Of a stretch of DNA of 64,000 nucleotides, positions 41,096-48,663 are shown one piece after another. The stretch spans positions 186,001 to 250,000 of the forward strand of contig NZ_BLVO01000004.1 in the NCBI RefSeq assembly GCF_013340285.1, in the 5' to 3' direction. This stretch comes from Desulfovibrio subterraneus. Its GTDB lineage: Bacteria > Desulfobacterota > Desulfovibrionia > Desulfovibrionales > Desulfovibrionaceae. Numbering within the stretch: position 1 is the first letter of the stretch; each line of letters opens with the position of its first letter. The notes below the pieces were generated by a model that worked only from the letters and a program-made list of their open reading frames with translations, ran no database searches and was not told the origin of the DNA. A program made the position numbers and the translations under genes.

Positions 41096-41572
41096 ATGAA
41101 CCGTCTGCGTATTCCCCTGTCGCTCGCAGCAGCCACCCTGATTGGTGCCTTGCTGTGGACAGCCCACCCGCTGTCCGTTCGGGCAGAGTCCACCTATGTG
41201 GGCACCGATGCCTGTGCCGAATGCCACGAAGATCAGTACAACAAGTTCAAGAAGTACGCTAAGAAAGCCAAATCAGCGCACAGCGTGAAGATCATGGCGC
41301 CCAAGCTGACCCGCAGCGAACTTGAAAGCTGCTATGGCTGTCACACAACGGGCTATGGCAAGCCCGGCGGGTTTGAGAGCTTTGAAAAAACGCCTCATCT
41401 CAGCGATGCCGGATGCGAAGTCTGCCACGGACCGGGATCGGAGCATGTGGAATCAGGCGGCGATCCGTCACTTATCCACAATCCGGAGATGAACGAATGC
41501 CTGACCTGCCATAATGAGGACAGGGTGAAAAGTTTCGGATTCCGCCCGCTGCTCCACGGCGGCGCACACTAA
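41096..41572 (+). CDS. Tetrahaem c-type cytochrome (cytochrome c554-like)
   Basis: A 158-residue exported cytochrome. Signal peptide MNRLRIPLSLAAATLIGALLWTAHPLSVRA, then four CxxCH haem sites: CAECH (40-44), CYGCH, CEVCH and CLTCH. Spacing and the GxDACAECHEDQYNKF start fit the cytochrome c554-type multihaem family. It probably carries electrons in the periplasm of this anaerobe. CGGGAG precedes the ATG at 41096. It is monocistronic, closed by a terminator. Confidence 0.92.
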   Translation: MNRLRIPLSLAAATLIGALLWTAHPLSVRAESTYVGTDACAECHEDQYNKFKKYAKKAKSAHSVKIMAPKLTRSELESCYGCHTTGYGKPGGFESFEKTPHLSDAGCEVCHGPGSEHVESGGDPSLIHNPEMNECLTCHNEDRVKSFGFRPLLHGGAH

Positions 41573-41578
41573 AAAATA

Positions 41579-41602
41579 AGCCCTCCGCAAGGAGGGCTTT
41601 TT
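41579..41602 (+). terminator. Intrinsic terminator of the cytochrome gene
   Basis: AGCCCTCC pairs with GGAGGGCT around GCAA and is followed by TTTTT, 7 bases after the stop codon; an A-run lies before it. Confidence 0.93.
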
Positions 41603-41674
41603 CATTTTACTTAATCTGCCCGCATTAAAGGCTGCGGTTGGCAGCCCAAAGCCGGACAAAAAACGGACAGGCCG

Positions 41675-43192
41675 TCACCAGTCAACCTTGATGACAATCT
41701 TGCCGGAAGAGTCACGCTCTATACCGGAAAGGTCTTCCACCTCATCAATACTCCCGCCGGCATCAAGAATCTTTTTCTTTTCCAGCCGTATCAGTTCAGT
41801 GAGAAGGGCTGTCTGCTTCTCGCTCAATTCCAGGAACTGGCAGCCAACCCTGTCGTCTCCCACAAACCGGACCACGGCCTGCACCTTCTTCAGCCGCACA
41901 TCTATCGTATCCATAAGGTGAAAACGAAACACCTGCCCCGTCTCAAACATGCCTTCATCAGCCTTGAAGCAGATTCCGCCCATGCTGATGTCTATAACGG
42001 TCAGAGCGTCCCGCCCTTTGCCTGCACCAATGAAAAAGTCGGCAAGAGGAATTCTGGGGTGTCGCCTTTTCTCTTTCCACCCCACCTGCGGAGTGTCCTG
42101 CACAATCAATGCTTTCGGCCCGGATGCAGCGCCTGACCGTTTCGTGGGTCCGGCTTCGCCGAAAAGAACTTCCGCAAGGTCTCCCCCATCAGATTGACAC
42201 AGCGCTGTGCCGCTGCTCTTGCTGACTGCCCCGGTCTGGGGCTGAGGGTCTCTGAGCAATGTGTTCAACTCGTCAGCCGACAAGGTGCCGGAAGAAGAAT
42301 TCGGAAGTGAACGTTTATCACTCTCATGAGAAAGATAGGCCGCTGCCACTTCGCGAAACACGTTCGCGCCATCACCTTCCTGTTCCGCGGCAGACTCCAG
42401 CACCGCCAAAGCTCTGTCCGCATACCCGCATTCGTTCAATTCCTGGGCCACGTCCAGCAGAAGATTGGCCGTTTCAGGCAAATTCTCGGAAGCCGGCCCC
42501 AATCTTCGCACGACCTTACCGGCCTCTGACACGCGCCCCTGCTTGGCAAGGGCGGTAACAGCCTTACGGCGAAAGACATACGCCTTGGCAGAGTCGCCCA
42601 TCTTCGAAGAACATTCTGCCAGAGAAAGCAAAGCTTCCGGAAAGGCGGCCTTTCGTTTGAGCGCGGCAAGGAACAGCTTGGCGGCCTTGCCATACAGCTT
42701 CTTGCCAAGCAGCTGCATACCGGCATGGAACAATCTGCGGGCATCCTCTTCCGGATCAATTGGGTCTGGCGGCCCTGCTTCCGGAACAGATTCAGCCACG
42801 TGTGCCCCGGGCCGGACATGGCTGCGCACCACAGAGGCCACACCTTTTTTCACATCCTCCGGAGAAGAAACGGCCAGACACATGGCCGCACCGGCATCAA
42901 CAGCCTTGCGGGAATCTTCGGCTCCACATTCAGGCAAAATGACCATGACAGACAGGCTGCCGAGCGCCGCATCGGCACGAATGGCCTTGAGTAAGGTATA
43001 ATCGTTCCGCCTTGCAACAGAGCCGCTCAACATAAGAATATCAAAGGGAGTTTTCTTGAGCGCCACAAAGCCGCCCTTGACGGAAGGAGCAAACAGCAAG
43101 CGCACTTGCCCCATACCGTCAAGACCCTTGCGTAGCATTTCTCTAATGGCAGGCTGCTCTTCAATAACGAGTATTTTCAGTATTCTGGACAT
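41675..43192 (-). CDS. Pseudo-receiver, TPR and PilZ domain protein
   Basis: A 505-residue cytoplasmic protein. Residues 1-120 have the receiver fold (ILKILVIEEQPAIREMLRKGL), but the phospho-acceptor position is Ser (FDILMLSGSVARRND, S56), so phosphorylation is unlikely. About 150-290 are TPR-like helices (ARRLFHAGMQLLGKKLYGKAAKLFLAALKRK). A Ser/Gly-rich linker follows, then a PilZ domain about 375-470 (KEKRRHPRIPLADFFI, IDISMGGICF), the cyclic di-GMP-binding RxxxR and D/NxSxxG motifs. A plausible cyclic di-GMP effector. GGGG precedes the ATG. Confidence 0.88.
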   Translation of the reverse strand: MSRILKILVIEEQPAIREMLRKGLDGMGQVRLLFAPSVKGGFVALKKTPFDILMLSGSVARRNDYTLLKAIRADAALGSLSVMVILPECGAEDSRKAVDAGAAMCLAVSSPEDVKKGVASVVRSHVRPGAHVAESVPEAGPPDPIDPEEDARRLFHAGMQLLGKKLYGKAAKLFLAALKRKAAFPEALLSLAECSSKMGDSAKAYVFRRKAVTALAKQGRVSEAGKVVRRLGPASENLPETANLLLDVAQELNECGYADRALAVLESAAEQEGDGANVFREVAAAYLSHESDKRSLPNSSSGTLSADELNTLLRDPQPQTGAVSKSSGTALCQSDGGDLAEVLFGEAGPTKRSGAASGPKALIVQDTPQVGWKEKRRHPRIPLADFFIGAGKGRDALTVIDISMGGICFKADEGMFETGQVFRFHLMDTIDVRLKKVQAVVRFVGDDRVGCQFLELSEKQTALLTELIRLEKKKILDAGGSIDEVEDLSGIERDSSGKIVIKVDW

Positions 43193-43290
43193 GCGTGCCC
43201 CGCACTCGGATAGAGTATTGCGTTACCCCGTAATGCCCCTATACAACGTCACTCCGAGAAGGTCCATGCCTCTCCTTCGTTAGTGAACGG

Positions 43291-43764
43291 CTACATATTA
43301 GCCCGTTTCGCAGTCATGACGCCAATCGCTATCCTGACCAAAGTTGTCACCTTCATGGCCGCAGGCGACATCGTTGACGGGTCCCCCCCGTAGCGGCGCA
43401 CAAGGGCCTCCAGTGCGCGCCGATGCTCATCGCCCTGCTCAAGAACCGTGGCAACCCCTGTGGCATGGACACTTTCGAAAGCCATACCAATATCGCACGC
43501 TTTGGCGTTTTCAGGAACAACCAGACGCCCTGTACTGATGGCGCTGACAGATACATTGGGATTGGCGCGGATGCAGTCCAGCTTTTTGCCGGCAGCAGCA
43601 CAATGGAAATAGATGTTCCCATCGAGATAGACGTGGTTGAGCGGCACCTGATAGGGAGCACCGGCAGAAGTATCATCCTGCATGGCCAAAGTCATATGCA
43701 GCGCCTCGGCAAGGATGCGCTCTTTTTCTTCTACGGAATCCACGTTTCTGTCTTTGCGACGCAT
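43291..43764 (-). CDS. Pyridoxamine 5'-phosphate oxidase family protein (NimA-like)
   Basis: A 157-residue flavin-binding split-barrel protein: MRRKDRNVDSVEEKERILAEA start, YQVPLNHVYLDGNIYFHCA, AGKKLDCIRANPNVSVSA, the latter typical of the nitroimidazole-resistance (NimA) and related FMN-binding subgroup. Likely an FMN-dependent reductase; substrate unknown. AAAGGAAAA precedes the ATG. It stands alone, divergent from the atp genes. Confidence 0.88.
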   Translation of the reverse strand: MRRKDRNVDSVEEKERILAEALHMTLAMQDDTSAGAPYQVPLNHVYLDGNIYFHCAAAGKKLDCIRANPNVSVSAISTGRLVVPENAKACDIGMAFESVHATGVATVLEQGDEHRRALEALVRRYGGDPSTMSPAAMKVTTLVRIAIGVMTAKRANM

Positions 43765-43886
43765 ATTTTTTCCTTTTGCTGTTTGAACGATCAGCTTGCT
43801 TACTCTCGTGAAATGTGTGAAAAAAAGTGCTCTCGATGTTCCTCAACCGTTGACGGTCTTCATATCGCATGATAGACCGATGCAAC

Positions 43887-43904
43887 TTGTGAATGATTGC
43901 ACGA
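43887..43904. promoter_or_regulatory. Rex-box-like site upstream of atpZ
   Basis: TTGTGAATGATTGCACGA agrees with the Rex consensus TTGTGAANNNNTTCACAA at most arm positions (left arm complete, two changes on the right). It lies about 55 bases upstream of atpZ; rex itself follows the atp genes. Rex control of energy genes is described in Desulfovibrio. Confidence 0.55.
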
Positions 43905-43957
43905 AGTGCCCTATGGTGAATGCAGGCATGTCCGGGGTTCTCAACGGGGTTCTAAGA

Positions 43958-44233
43958 ATGATCATCAAGAAAGACAAGGAAATCAACTCCAAAAAGTATG
44001 TCGACTTAATGGGTACCGTCGGAACGATGGGTACACATATGGTCACACACCCTGCTGTGGGGGCAGGCGCAGGCTACTTTCTGGATGATTGGTTAGGGAC
44101 TAAGCCGTGGCTGTTCATAATCTGCCTTCTTCTCGGCATCGTTGCCGGATTCAGGGCGGTCTATGTGGACACACGGAAGATCATGAGAAATCAGGATAAG
44201 CAAGATGCTGAGAGATACGGGCGAGAAGATTGA
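43958..44233 (+). CDS. atpZ: AtpZ/AtpI-type small ATP synthase membrane protein
   Basis: A 91-residue protein with two membrane helices (THMVTHPAVGAGAGYFLDDWLG; PWLFIICLLLGIVAGFRAVYVDT) of the AtpZ/AtpI family that precedes F0 genes and helps assembly or Mg2+ handling. The start is uncertain: ATG at 43958 (MIIKKDKEI) is taken as the family-like start; upstream ATGs at 43928 and 43913 are possible. It overlaps atpI by 29 bases. Confidence 0.85.
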   Translation: MIIKKDKEINSKKYVDLMGTVGTMGTHMVTHPAVGAGAGYFLDDWLGTKPWLFIICLLLGIVAGFRAVYVDTRKIMRNQDKQDAERYGRED

Positions 44234-44639
44234 AAAGCACCTGTATGCCAAAGGCTTCAGGTTGCCGGAAATCAGGTCCATTCTCAAGGTGCAGATCCTG
44301 CTAAGCATGGCTTCCGCTCTGGTTGGGGTCCTCACGGTCTGGCTGACAATGTGGCCGATCAGTTTCGCGGTGGGCGTGATTCTGGGTACATACAGCTTTT
44401 TTTCGCTGGCTAGGTTCATCCAGCAGGTCATACTGCAGAGCTACAGTCGGCAAATGCTGTGGGGATTGTTGTTCAGATTTTATGGGCGGCTTATGCTTAC
44501 CGGACTCATCCTGTTCGGGCTGATTATTGAGCTCAGGGTTCCAAGTTCGGCGCTCGTGGCAGGTTTAGCCACTTGTATGGCAACCATGCTCGTAGGGATT
44601 ATATCCCGAAAAGCAGAGCGGAAAATCAAGGAGGCATGA
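44205..44639 (+). CDS. atpI: ATP synthase subunit I
   Basis: A 144-residue protein with four membrane helices, matching the ATP synthase I (AtpI) family that lies upstream of atpB in many bacteria. It begins inside the last 29 bases of atpZ and ends 4 bases before atpB, so it is translationally coupled on both sides. Assists c-ring assembly in studied species. Confidence 0.85.
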   Translation: MLRDTGEKIEKHLYAKGFRLPEIRSILKVQILLSMASALVGVLTVWLTMWPISFAVGVILGTYSFFSLARFIQQVILQSYSRQMLWGLLFRFYGRLMLTGLILFGLIIELRVPSSALVAGLATCMATMLVGIISRKAERKIKEA

Positions 44640-44643
44640 GGAT

Positions 44644-45345
44644 ATGGCAGGTGGATTGCCGCATCCGGTGCTATGGTCCACCCTCACGGGGATGGACTAT
44701 GTCACCATCAACGGAGCTCACGTAGAGTTCAAGCATGTGTTCTATACCTGGATTGCCATGGCAATTCTGTTCAGCTTCGCCTTCCTGCTCAGAGGAAAGG
44801 TGAAGATGGTGCCCGGCAAAATCCAGAACGTCTTTGAAGTTATCATCGGCGGGTTGGAAGAGTTTGTCGTCAGTAACATCGGTGAAGACGGTCGCAAGAT
44901 TTTTCACGTCCTTATCGCTCTGTTCTTCTTCATCCTCTTCAATAACCTTCTCGGTCTGGTACCCGGTTGCGATGCTCCTACAGCGAACGTGAATACCAAC
45001 GCTGCGTTGGCTCTCTTCACCTTTGCGTACTACAACTGGATCGGTATCAAGCGTTGGGGTGTCGGCTACATCAAGCATTTCTGCGGCCCCTTCTGGTGGC
45101 TCATTCCGCTTATGTTGCCCCTGGAACTTATCTCCCACGCTGCACGTCCCCTCTCTCTGACGCTCCGTCTTTTCGGTAACATCAGAGGTGAAGAAATCGT
45201 GCTGGTACTGTTCTTCATTCTCGCACCTATCTTCGGTACTATTCCGATCTACTTCCTGTTCCTGCTCGCCAAGTGCCTGCAGGCCTTCATCTGGTTCATG
45301 CTCGGCATGATTTACCTGAAGGGTTCTCTGGAACACGCCCATTAA
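44644..45345 (+). CDS. atpB: ATP synthase F0 subunit a
   Basis: A 233-residue membrane protein, the stator channel for ion flow. Five to six helices, with the essential arginine in the [18 protein letters not shown] segment (about 170-190), the most conserved part of subunit a. GGAGGCATGAGGAT lies before the start. 53 bases before atpE. Confidence 0.97.
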   Translation: MAGGLPHPVLWSTLTGMDYVTINGAHVEFKHVFYTWIAMAILFSFAFLLRGKVKMVPGKIQNVFEVIIGGLEEFVVSNIGEDGRKIFHVLIALFFFILFNNLLGLVPGCDAPTANVNTNAALALFTFAYYNWIGIKRWGVGYIKHFCGPFWWLIPLMLPLELISHAARPLSLTLRLFGNIRGEEIVLVLFFILAPIFGTIPIYFLFLLAKCLQAFIWFMLGMIYLKGSLEHAH

Positions 45346-45398
45346 CGGGGGAAATGGTCTTAGACCAACTAACATAATAATCTTAGGAGTGTAGTACA

Positions 45399-45707
45399 AT
45401 GCGTAAGTTCATGATGATTGCTCTGAACACTGTTGCCATCCTGTCCGTTGCTGCTATGGCTTTCGCTGCTGAAGGCGCAAACGCTTTCGGCGACCTGGTA
45501 TACTTCGGCGCCGCTCTGGGCATGGCTATTGCCGCTGCCGGCTGCGGTATCGGTCAGGGCCTCGGTCTGAAGGCTGCTTGTGAAGGCACCGCCCGCAACC
45601 CCGAAGCTTCCAACAAGATCACCGTGTCCCTCATCCTCGGCCTGGCATTCGTAGAATCTCTGGCCATTTACGCTCTCGTTGTTAACCTGATGCTCCTCAC
45701 CAAGTAA
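45399..45707 (+). CDS. atpE: ATP synthase F0 subunit c
   Basis: A 102-residue c subunit: an N-terminal hydrophobic leader of about 24 residues (MRKFMMIALNTVAILSVAAMAFAAEG) before the usual two-helix hairpin. The ion site is E86 (FVESLAIY) in helix 2. Q53 in helix 1 (GIGQGLG), S87 and Y91 match ligands of Na+-binding c rings, whereas the usual Thr after Ser is Leu (L88). TTAGGAGTG precedes the ATG. F1 genes and subunit b are not here. A strong terminator follows. Confidence 0.97.
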   Translation: MRKFMMIALNTVAILSVAAMAFAAEGANAFGDLVYFGAALGMAIAAAGCGIGQGLGLKAACEGTARNPEASNKITVSLILGLAFVESLAIYALVVNLMLLTK

Positions 45708-45730
45708 GCATCCGGAATACGTGCCTGATA

Positions 45731-45757
45731 AGGAGGCCGCCCGGCGGCCTCCTTTTT
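45731..45757 (+). terminator. Intrinsic terminator of the atp F0 genes
   Basis: AGGAGGCCGC pairs with GCGGCCTCCT and is followed by TTTTT, 24 bases after the atpE stop. Confidence 0.92.
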
Positions 45758-45768
45758 CCGGTTTAAAA

Positions 45769-45786
45769 TTGGGAATGATTTCACAA
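45769..45786. promoter_or_regulatory. Rex-box-like site upstream of rex
   Basis: TTGGGAATGATTTCACAA: right arm TTTCACAA is complete and the left arm has one change from TTGTGAA. It lies 18 bases upstream of the rex start, consistent with autorepression. Confidence 0.6.
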
Positions 45787-45803
45787 TCAAGAAGACTTAG
45801 CCC

Positions 45804-46445
45804 ATGACACAAAAAAGCGACCATATCCCAAGAGCCACAATCCAGCGTCTTGCCGTTTACGTGCAAGTGCTGGAAAACCTTTTGAGAGAAGGCACTGAAG
45901 TCATATCCTCCGAGCCGCTCGCCAAAGCTTGCAACGTCAACGCGTCACAGATTCGCAAGGACCTGGCTTACTTCGGTGAGTTCGGCGTCAGAGGTGTGGG
46001 CTACTACGTGAAGAGCCTGATCGAGTCCATCACCAGCGCGCTTGGTGTGGACCGGGAATGGCGTACAGTGCTCATCGGGGTCGGCAACCTTGGCCGTGCC
46101 CTGCTGAACCACAAGGAATTTCGTCTCAGAGGCTTCAACATCGTCGGTGCATTCGACTGCGACCCGTTCAAGATCGGAGAAGAAATCTCCGGACTGGAGG
46201 TTGTCTGCACCAAACGCCTCAAAGAGAAGATCGGTGAAAACGGTGCCGAAATCGGCATCATTACCACGCCGCCGGAACGTGCCCAGCGTGCCGCCAACCA
46301 TCTGGTTGAAGCGGGCATAAAGGGCATACTCAACTTCGCCCCGGCGCGTATTACAGTACCCGGTGATATCAATGTGGAGTATGTCGACATATTCCATCAT
46401 CTGTATGCTCTTTCGTTCAATATCACGTTCGGGAAGACCGATTAG
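45804..46445 (+). CDS. rex: Redox-sensing transcriptional repressor Rex
   Basis: A 213-residue NADH/NAD+-sensing repressor. N-terminal winged helix (AKACNVNASQIRKDLAYFGEFGVRGVGYYV, about 45-75), then the Rossmann domain with GVGNLGRALL (about 92-101) and D in AFDCDPFKIG. In Desulfovibrio vulgaris the Rex gene also sits beside atpE/atpB and controls energy and sulfate-reduction genes. It is alone in its transcript, with a candidate Rex box at its own promoter. Confidence 0.97.
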   Translation: MTQKSDHIPRATIQRLAVYVQVLENLLREGTEVISSEPLAKACNVNASQIRKDLAYFGEFGVRGVGYYVKSLIESITSALGVDREWRTVLIGVGNLGRALLNHKEFRLRGFNIVGAFDCDPFKIGEEISGLEVVCTKRLKEKIGENGAEIGIITTPPERAQRAANHLVEAGIKGILNFAPARITVPGDINVEYVDIFHHLYALSFNITFGKTD

Positions 46446-46476
46446 CACACGGTGTCGCTTTCAGTTTTGACGCCCA

Positions 46477-46512
46477 AGGGCCCGACAGGTATATTCAGCC
46501 GGTCGGGCCTTT
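46477..46512 (+). terminator. Intrinsic terminator of rex
   Basis: GGCCCGAC pairs with GTCGGGCC across a 17-base loop and is followed by TTTACATTT. Confidence 0.78.
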
Positions 46513-46540
46513 ACATTTCTCCGGGCGGCTTGCCGCACCG

Positions 46541-46575
46541 GACAGAACAGGACAGGACAGGACAGGACAGGACAG
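46541..46575. repeat. GACAG pentanucleotide tandem repeat
   Basis: Seven GACAG units (the second reads AACAG), the last five perfect (46551-46575), directly followed by the ribosome binding site GGGAGG and the ATG at 46585. A simple-sequence tract of this kind can change length by slippage. Confidence 0.92.
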
Positions 46576-46584
46576 GGAGGAAGC

Positions 46585-47412
46585 ATGCCAGTTCCCATAG
46601 TGCTGCTGACTGACTTCGGCCACATAGACCCCTATGTGGGACAGATGAAAGGCGTGCTGGCTTCGCTTGCACCACACAGCCCTGTGCTGGACCTGTGCCA
46701 CGGAGTTCGCCCGCAGGCAGTCATGCAGGCCGCATACTTTCTGAACGCCAGCTTCATGCACTTTCCCGAAAAGAGTATTTTCATATGTGTGGTGGATCCC
46801 GGCGTGGGAACTGACAGGCGTATAGTCTGTGCCAGCATAGGCAACCGGCACGTGCTGGCACCGGATAACGGCTTGCTCACCCCCCTGTTCGCTGAATATC
46901 CCGGTGCCGGTTGCCACATCATGGACACGGACCAGTTCCCTGACGCTTCCGCCACCTTTCATGGTCGCGACATTTTCTGCCCGCTGGCGGCCCGCCTTGC
47001 CGGAGGAGCATCCCCTGCCGAACTTGGCGCTCCCATCCACTTCTCGGAACTGCATACACCGGACTGGATTGTGCCGGTAGAAACAGACGGATCAGTGGAA
47101 TGCACTGTGCAGCACATAGACACCTTCGGCAACGTGGTGCTCAACCTGCCCATTGTTCCATGGTTCGAGCGCCTCGCATCATGGCCGGATCTGTTACTCA
47201 GACTCTCGCCGCCGCTGGAAATTCTGCGGACCACAACCTTCGGCCAGTTGCCCCGTAACACCCTGGGGTGTATCGCAGGCAGTCAGGGCAATCTTGAACT
47301 GGTTCTCAACGGCGCCTCCGCAGCTCAGCACCTTAAGGTAGACCTCGGAGACACCATAACCCTCATCAGCAGCTTCTCACCGGATGATCAATATACAAAC
47401 CGAAACAAATAG
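46585..47412 (+). CDS. SAM hydroxide adenosyltransferase (DUF62/SAM hydrolase)
   Basis: A 275-residue protein of the fluorinase/chlorinase-related DUF62 family, whose common members split S-adenosylmethionine with water to adenosine and methionine. Seen: IVLLTDFGHIDPYVGQMKG (SAM site), VVDPGVGTDRR, APDNGLLTPL, FHGRDIFCPLAARLA (the characteristic F-x-G-R-D-x-F), IDTFGNVVLN. GGGAGG precedes the ATG, immediately after a pentanucleotide repeat. Its last 29 bases overlap cobS, linking a SAM-consuming enzyme with cobalamin synthesis. Confidence 0.92.
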   Translation: MPVPIVLLTDFGHIDPYVGQMKGVLASLAPHSPVLDLCHGVRPQAVMQAAYFLNASFMHFPEKSIFICVVDPGVGTDRRIVCASIGNRHVLAPDNGLLTPLFAEYPGAGCHIMDTDQFPDASATFHGRDIFCPLAARLAGGASPAELGAPIHFSELHTPDWIVPVETDGSVECTVQHIDTFGNVVLNLPIVPWFERLASWPDLLLRLSPPLEILRTTTFGQLPRNTLGCIAGSQGNLELVLNGASAAQHLKVDLGDTITLISSFSPDDQYTNRNK

Positions 47413-48136
47413 CTTTGCCGCCGCCATGGGTTTTCTCACGCGGCTCGGCCCTGCCCGCCTGTTCACAACCGAAGAAATGGCATCCGCCGTCAGGCACTTC
47501 ACCCTTGCCGGACTGATTGTCGGTGCTATTGTCACGCTGGCGCTCCACCTTCTGTTCGGACAGGCAAACGGCGCGGTGCAAGGGTGGCTGTGGGTAGCCC
47601 TGTCCATATGGCTCACCCGCGCTCTGCACTGGGATGGCTGGGCGGACCTGTGGGATGCGTGGGGCAGCTGCGCGCAGGGTGACAAGTTCTGGGCCATCAT
47701 GAAGGACAGCCATATCGGCGCCTTCGGGGTCATCGGCCTTGTCATGGGGCTTGGCGGTCAAATTCTCTTTACAGGCCAGTTGCTGGGTTCCCCGCTGTGG
47801 ATGGCTCTTATATGGGCCCCCGGCTTCGGCAGAGCGGCAGCCGCCCTCATTGCCATGCTCGGCACCCCGCCGCCCACCTCCACACTGGGCAGGCTTTCAT
47901 TGATCGGCGCCACCAAACCCGTTGTGGCGTTTCAAGCGCTACTTGCCCTGCTTGCCGGAATACTGCTGTGCGGCGCCAAACCCGTTGCTCTTGCCTGCGT
48001 TATCGCTGCGGCCGGTCTTACGGCCCTGCTCCGCCTTTCGCGCAGACAGAACGGGCTGAACGGTGATTTTCTCGGGGCAGCCATTATCTGGGGAGAGCTC
48101 TCCGCTATGCTGGGAGCCCTGCTTTCTCTAGCGTAA
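47384..48136 (+). CDS. cobS: Adenosylcobinamide-GDP ribazoletransferase (cobalamin synthase)
   Basis: A 250-residue membrane enzyme that joins adenosylcobinamide-GDP and alpha-ribazole to make adenosylcobalamin phosphate. Several membrane helices, with the CobS motifs FLTRLGP, TRALHWDGWADLWDAWG (acidic, Mg2+-binding) and the MKDSHIGAFGVIGLV stretch. It starts 29 bases before the end of the SAM hydrolase gene, so they are co-translated. Other cobalamin genes are not in the window. Confidence 0.94.
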   Translation: MINIQTETNSFAAAMGFLTRLGPARLFTTEEMASAVRHFTLAGLIVGAIVTLALHLLFGQANGAVQGWLWVALSIWLTRALHWDGWADLWDAWGSCAQGDKFWAIMKDSHIGAFGVIGLVMGLGGQILFTGQLLGSPLWMALIWAPGFGRAAAALIAMLGTPPPTSTLGRLSLIGATKPVVAFQALLALLAGILLCGAKPVALACVIAAAGLTALLRLSRRQNGLNGDFLGAAIIWGELSAMLGALLSLA

Positions 48137-48228
48137 TCATGTTTTCCGGCATGATCCCTGCTATATGATGCACCAGATGCCGAACTGTCGGCTTCGTGAC
48201 ACACAGACACATCAGCACCGGATACACC

Positions 48229-48663
48229 ATGGCTCCGTACAAGTTCAAATTGCAGCAGGTTCTCGACTACCGGAACCAGCTGGAAGATCAGGCAAAAATG
48301 GCCTTTACCCAGGCGCAGCAGCGTTATGATGCCCATGTGGCACGTGTGAATGGGTTACGCCAGCGACTTGCCGAATACGAGCCCAAGCTGTATCAGACCA
48401 ACAACCCGAGCGAACTGTGGCTGCTGCGCAACTTTGTGCAGGCCCTTACGCTGGATGTCGCCACCGCCGAGTCAAGACTGCTGCAATTGGCGCAGGAACT
48501 GAACAAGGCGCGTCAGAATCTTGTCAAGAAATCGCAGGAGCGCAAGCTTCTGGACAAACTGAAGGAAAATCAGGCCAAACGACATGCCAAAGAAGAACGA
48601 TTCAAAGAACAGCAGCAATTCGACGAAACAGCAACGCTTCGGTACAAGCCTCAGGCTGTTTAG
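48229..48663 (+). CDS. fliJ: Flagellar FliJ-like coiled-coil protein
   Basis: A 144-residue, almost entirely helical, charged protein: KFKLQQVLDYRNQLEDQAKMAFTQAQQRY at the start, long coiled coil, basic C terminus, as in FliJ, the chaperone-like stalk of the flagellar export ATPase. ATG at 48229 preferred over GTG at 48196, though the ribosome binding site is weak. Its last 80 bases overlap the motE-like gene. With truA and fliM nearby, a flagellar role fits. Confidence 0.85.
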   Translation: MAPYKFKLQQVLDYRNQLEDQAKMAFTQAQQRYDAHVARVNGLRQRLAEYEPKLYQTNNPSELWLLRNFVQALTLDVATAESRLLQLAQELNKARQNLVKKSQERKLLDKLKENQAKRHAKEERFKEQQQFDETATLRYKPQAV

